Shown here in pieces: positions 15,458 through 17,892 of a stretch of 17,892 nucleotides of DNA (its first letter is position 1; each line of letters opens with the position of its first letter). The notes under the pieces were generated by a model, which ran no database searches, was not told the origin of the DNA, and worked only from the letters and a program-made list of their open reading frames with translations. The DNA lies in contig JBFHKO010000029.1 of NCBI GenBank assembly GCA_041595355.1, positions 1 through 17,892 of the forward strand, written 5' to 3'. A program made the translations under genes and the position numbers. This stretch comes from JBFHKO01 sp041595355. GTDB lineage: Bacteria > Pseudomonadota > Gammaproteobacteria > Enterobacterales > Aeromonadaceae.

Positions 15458-15640
15458 CGCTGGCACACCCGGCCGGGGAGGTGGTCGAGCTGTTCGTGCG
15501 CCCGCAGCAACTGGCGCTCGGTACGGCGGCTACCGGCAAGCCGGTGCAGCTGCTGGAGCAGCCGTTTCTTGCGCTGCCTGGTCGCCTGGCGCCAGTGGTG
15601 GCTGGAGCTGTGGCGCAACGAACTGCCGCCGCCATACATC
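15458..15640 (+). pseudogene. Decayed 3' fragment of an fbpC-type iron transporter ATPase gene
   Basis: This stretch aligns by eye to the 3' part of fbpC (5477-5660). The first 113 bp are about 79% identical without gaps. An 11-bp deletion, corresponding to 5590-5600, follows, and then about 90% identity over 60 bp. Before the deletion the protein frame is conserved: VVELFVRPQQLALG and KPVQLLEQ against PVELFVRPQQLALG and EPVQLLEQ. The 11-bp gap breaks the frame, and there is no upstream ATPase domain, Walker motif or plausible start, because a terminator and the amylosucrase gene lie directly before it. Homology fades after about 15640. It is a relic, either of a second iron transporter gene or of a duplication of the fbpC end. 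A frame running through it (15373-15753) is therefore not a real gene. Confidence 0.85.
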
Positions 15641-15875
15641 CCACTCCCAGCGCCTCAATCCCTCACCCGCATGAGCGCCTCCGCCGTGCGCGGTTGGGGG
15701 TTTTAAGTGTTGTTATTTCAGCCTTCAAAAGACGCATGTGGCTCTACTTATGATGACTGAGCGCAAGGTTTTTGCTGCGTTACATTGCTAGCGTAAATGG
15801 CTCCGTCTGTTGCTTGGGCTGGGGTGTTTTCATGCGCGGCCGAGATCAGGCCTGTCTTGTTGAGGAGTCATTAAA
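15641..15875 (+). promoter_or_regulatory. Leader region of the cas operon, with possible promoter
   Basis: No gene and no CRISPR repeat is visible here. The region becomes clearly less GC-rich than its neighbours from about 15700, as expected for a promoter region. TATGAT at 15749-15754 matches the -10 consensus at 5 of 6 positions, but the best upstream partner, TTCAAA (15724-15729), is weak and 19 bp away. A strong Shine-Dalgarno GAGGAG (15862-15867) ends the region. The exact promoter is uncertain. Confidence 0.35.
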
Positions 15876-16853
15876 ATAGAAGAGCTTCATGCCTCGGATC
15901 TGAAGACCATACTGCACTCCAAGCGAGCCAATCTCTATTACTTGGAGTATTGCCGCGTGCTGGTCAATGGCGGCCGGGTCGAATATGTCACCGAGGAGGG
16001 CAAGGAGTCCCTCTACTGGAATATCCCCATTGCCAACACCACCGCCATCCTGCTGGGCACGGGCACTTCAGTGACTCAGGCCGCCATGCGGGAATTCGCC
16101 AAGGCCGGCGTTCTGGTCGGTTTTTGTGGCGGCGGAGGGACGCCCTTGTTTGCCGCCAACGAGGTGGAAGTGGATATCGCCTGGCTCAACTCTCAAAGCG
16201 AATACCGTCCGACCGAATACCTGCAGCATTGGGTCAGCTTCTGGTTTTCCGATGACAAGCGACTGGCGGCCGCCATCGACTTTCAGCAGGTGCGCATAGC
16301 GCAGATCAGAACGTGGTGGCTGGGGGCCAGGATGCAGCGGGAAGCCGGTTTTGCCGTGAGCGAGAGTGCTCTCAATGGCGTGCTGGATCATTTTGCCCAT
16401 CAGTTGACCCTGTGCCAGAACAGCAACGAGCTGCTGGCGCAAGAGGCCATCATGACCAAGGCGCTGTATAAGCTGGCGGCCAATGGCGTCAAGTATGGCG
16501 AATTTGTCAGGGCCAAGGGTGGCAGCGGGGTGGATTTGGCCAACCGTTTTCTCGATCACGGCAATTATCTGGCCTATGGCATGGCGGCAACGGCCAGCTG
16601 GGTGATTGGTTTGCCCCATGGCCTGTCGGTTCTTCACGGCAAGACACGGCGGGGCGGGCTGGTGTTTGATGTGGCCGATTTGATCAAGGATGCCCTGGTC
16701 CTGCCCCAGGCTTTTATTTCTGCCATGGCCGGCGATGAGGCGCAAGCTTTCCGCCAGAAGGTTATCGCGGGCTTCCAGCAGGCGCAGGGGTTGGATTGCA
16801 TGATTGATACCCTCAAGGCGGTGGCGCTCCGCCTGAGCGAGGTGGGTCAATGA
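15876..16853 (+). CDS. cas1: CRISPR integrase Cas1, type I-F, with apparent ATA start codon
   Basis: Cas1 is the spacer integrase of the type I-F adaptation complex with Cas2-3. The frame from 15876 gives 325 residues, close to the 324 I recall for the Pseudomonas aeruginosa I-F protein. The N-terminus (EELHASDLKTILHSKRANLY) matches I-F Cas1. With this start the metal ligands fall at Glu190 (LLAQEAI), His254 (VLHGKTRRGG), Asp265 and Asp268 (VFDVADLIKD), the numbering I recall for that enzyme. No ATG, GTG or TTG exists at the proper position. ATA 15876 sits 8 nt after GAGGAG, while TTG 15942 would remove 22 conserved residues and lacks a Shine-Dalgarno. The frame is closed upstream by TGA 15861-15863. 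It overlaps cas2-3 by ATGA. All active-site residues are intact, so the gene looks functional, though initiation may be inefficient. Confidence 0.9.
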   Translation: MEELHASDLKTILHSKRANLYYLEYCRVLVNGGRVEYVTEEGKESLYWNIPIANTTAILLGTGTSVTQAAMREFAKAGVLVGFCGGGGTPLFAANEVEVDIAWLNSQSEYRPTEYLQHWVSFWFSDDKRLAAAIDFQQVRIAQIRTWWLGARMQREAGFAVSESALNGVLDHFAHQLTLCQNSNELLAQEAIMTKALYKLAANGVKYGEFVRAKGGSGVDLANRFLDHGNYLAYGMAATASWVIGLPHGLSVLHGKTRRGGLVFDVADLIKDALVLPQAFISAMAGDEAQAFRQKVIAGFQQAQGLDCMIDTLKAVALRLSEVGQ

Positions 16854-17892
16854 ACATCCTGCTGGTCTCCCAATGCAGCCAGCGAGCGCTCACCGAAACC
16901 CGCCGCATCCTGGATCAATTTGCCGAGCGCAAGGGGGAGCGCACCTGGGCTACCGCCATCACCCAGGAAGGTTTGCTCACCTTGCGCAAGTTGTTGCGAA
17001 GGCGTGCGCGGCGCAACACGGCCGTCGCCTGCCACTGGCTCAAGCACAATGGTCAGAACGAGCTGCTTTGGTTCGTCGGCAACGCCAGCCGCTTCAACGA
17101 ACAGGGCACTGTGCCCACCAACCGCACCGGCAGCGATATTCTCAAGCCGCAGGATGAAAACCGCTGGCATTCGGGCGAGGTGATGGCCCTGCTGGCCGGA
17201 TTGGCTGGGCTGTTTCACGATGTGGGCAAGGCCAATGCCCTGTTTCAGCGAAAATTGCTGCCGGGTTCAGCCCCTGGTTACGAGCCCTATCGTCACGAGT
17301 GGGTCTCGTTGCGGCTGTTTCAGGCTTTCGTGGCCGGGCGTAGCGACCCGGAGTGGCTTTCTGCACTCAGCCTCATCACGCCTGAACAGGAAAGAGAGGT
17401 ATTGGCTGGAGTTATCCATTGCCAGGACCTGCCGAAGGCGCAAGGGGCCAATCCCTTTTTCGGTCTGCCGCCGCTGGCCCGGGCCGTGGGCTGGCTGATC
17501 GCCTCCCATCACCGGCTGCCCCAATACTGCAAGCAGCCCGACTCTGCCGTTCAGGCACCGGATATTGCCAAACTCCAATTGACGGAGATGAGCGCCCGCC
17601 TGAACGCGAGCTGGATTTCGCCCCAGAGCGTTACCCAGGCGTGGGATGAAAAGGCGTGGCAGAGTGTGTGGTCCTTCCCCCAGGGGACGCCATTGGCCAG
17701 CCGGACCTGGTGCAACAAGGCAAACCAGATCGCCGCCCGGGCACTCAAGTGTCACGGCCTGTGGCACGCTGATGCCGACTGGCTGCAGGACAGGTTCACC
17801 AGCCACCTGGCCCGGCTGTCCTTGATGCTGGCGGATCATGCTTACTCGGCGGGACCGGCCAGCAGCAAGTGGCAGGATCCGGACTATCGGGC
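16850..17892 (+). CDS. cas3: Cas2-Cas3 fusion helicase-nuclease, type I-F, 5' part only
   Basis: The frame starts at the ATGA overlap with cas1 and is open to the right edge (347 codons visible of a protein normally over 1000 residues). The N-terminal domain (1 to about 95, MNILLVSQCSQRALTETRRI) is the Cas2 part that bridges Cas1 dimers during spacer acquisition and is diagnostic of subtype I-F. The HD nuclease domain follows: GLFHDVGKANALFQ with His123-Asp124, YRHEWVSLRL with His149, and SHHRLP with His220-His221, the expected metal-binding histidines. The superfamily 2 helicase domains lie beyond the window. Its Shine-Dalgarno (GAGCGAGGTGGG) lies within the cas1 3' end, so the two are likely translated in coupling. 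It should degrade target DNA after recruitment by the I-F Cascade and take part in adaptation with Cas1. Confidence 0.95.
   Translation, partial: MNILLVSQCSQRALTETRRILDQFAERKGERTWATAITQEGLLTLRKLLRRRARRNTAVACHWLKHNGQNELLWFVGNASRFNEQGTVPTNRTGSDILKPQDENRWHSGEVMALLAGLAGLFHDVGKANALFQRKLLPGSAPGYEPYRHEWVSLRLFQAFVAGRSDPEWLSALSLITPEQEREVLAGVIHCQDLPKAQGANPFFGLPPLARAVGWLIASHHRLPQYCKQPDSAVQAPDIAKLQLTEMSARLNASWISPQSVTQAWDEKAWQSVWSFPQGTPLASRTWCNKANQIAARALKCHGLWHADADWLQDRFTSHLARLSLMLADHAYSAGPASSKWQDPDYR

Noticed and set aside
15373..15753. 126-codon open frame as a hypothetical gene
   Set aside because: It begins inside the amylosucrase 3' end, crosses its terminator and then runs through the frameshifted fbpC fragment. 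It is an artefact of the relic.
15641..15875. Possible CRISPR array or leader upstream of cas1
   Set aside because: I looked for repeated units of about 28 bp and for sequence resembling the I-F repeat (containing GTTCACTGCC or its complement). None is present in either orientation.
15942..15944. TTG 15942 as the cas1 start
   Set aside because: It would delete 22 residues that match I-F Cas1 (SDLKTILHSKRANLYY) and has no Shine-Dalgarno, while GAGGAG lies ideally before ATA 15876.
1..17892. tRNA, rRNA, insertion sequences or integrase genes
   Set aside because: I saw no tRNA-like cloverleaf, no ribosomal RNA sequence, and no transposase or integrase reading frame anywhere in the window, so any mobile origin of the sugar or cas regions is not directly shown.

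Overview
The window is GC-rich bacterial DNA, dense in genes and almost entirely on the + strand. Gene families and codon use suggest a gammaproteobacterium. My best guess is Aeromonas or a close relative, but this rests on general resemblance and no database search was possible.

Layout: (1) 1-1887 is ordinary chromosome: the start of a minus-strand membrane protein cut by the left edge, a small cysteine-rich YkgJ-type metal-binding protein, and a YrbG-type calcium/sodium antiporter. (2) 1942-5724 is a ferric iron ABC importer (fbpA-fbpB-fbpC type). It sits behind a good sigma70-type promoter overlapped by Fur-box-like sequence, and its coding regions overlap by 1 and 4 nt. (3) 6024-15441 is a sucrose-type sugar locus: a LacI-family regulator; an operator-like inverted repeat; an operon encoding a periplasmic binding protein, two permeases, a GH32 sucrose/fructan hydrolase and a MalK/UgpC-type ATPase; an intrinsic terminator; and then an amylosucrase gene with its own terminator. 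Sugar would enter unphosphorylated through the ABC importer. It would then be split by the GH32 enzyme, or used by amylosucrase to build alpha-1,4-glucan with release of fructose. (4) 15458-15640 is a decayed, frameshifted copy of the 3' end of fbpC, in the same orientation as the intact gene, so the two fbpC ends bracket the whole sugar locus. (5) 15876-17892 is the start of a type I-F CRISPR-Cas operon, cas1 and the 5' part of the cas2-3 fusion, running off the right edge. No CRISPR array lies in the window.

The most notable observations are: cas1 has no ATG, GTG or TTG at its conserved N-terminus and appears to start at an ATA codon 8 nt after a strong Shine-Dalgarno; the fbpC remnant flanks the sugar locus as a roughly 10-kb-spaced direct repeat; a large inverted repeat carries two operator-like sites 32 bp apart; and three hairpins lie between the transport operon and amylosucrase.
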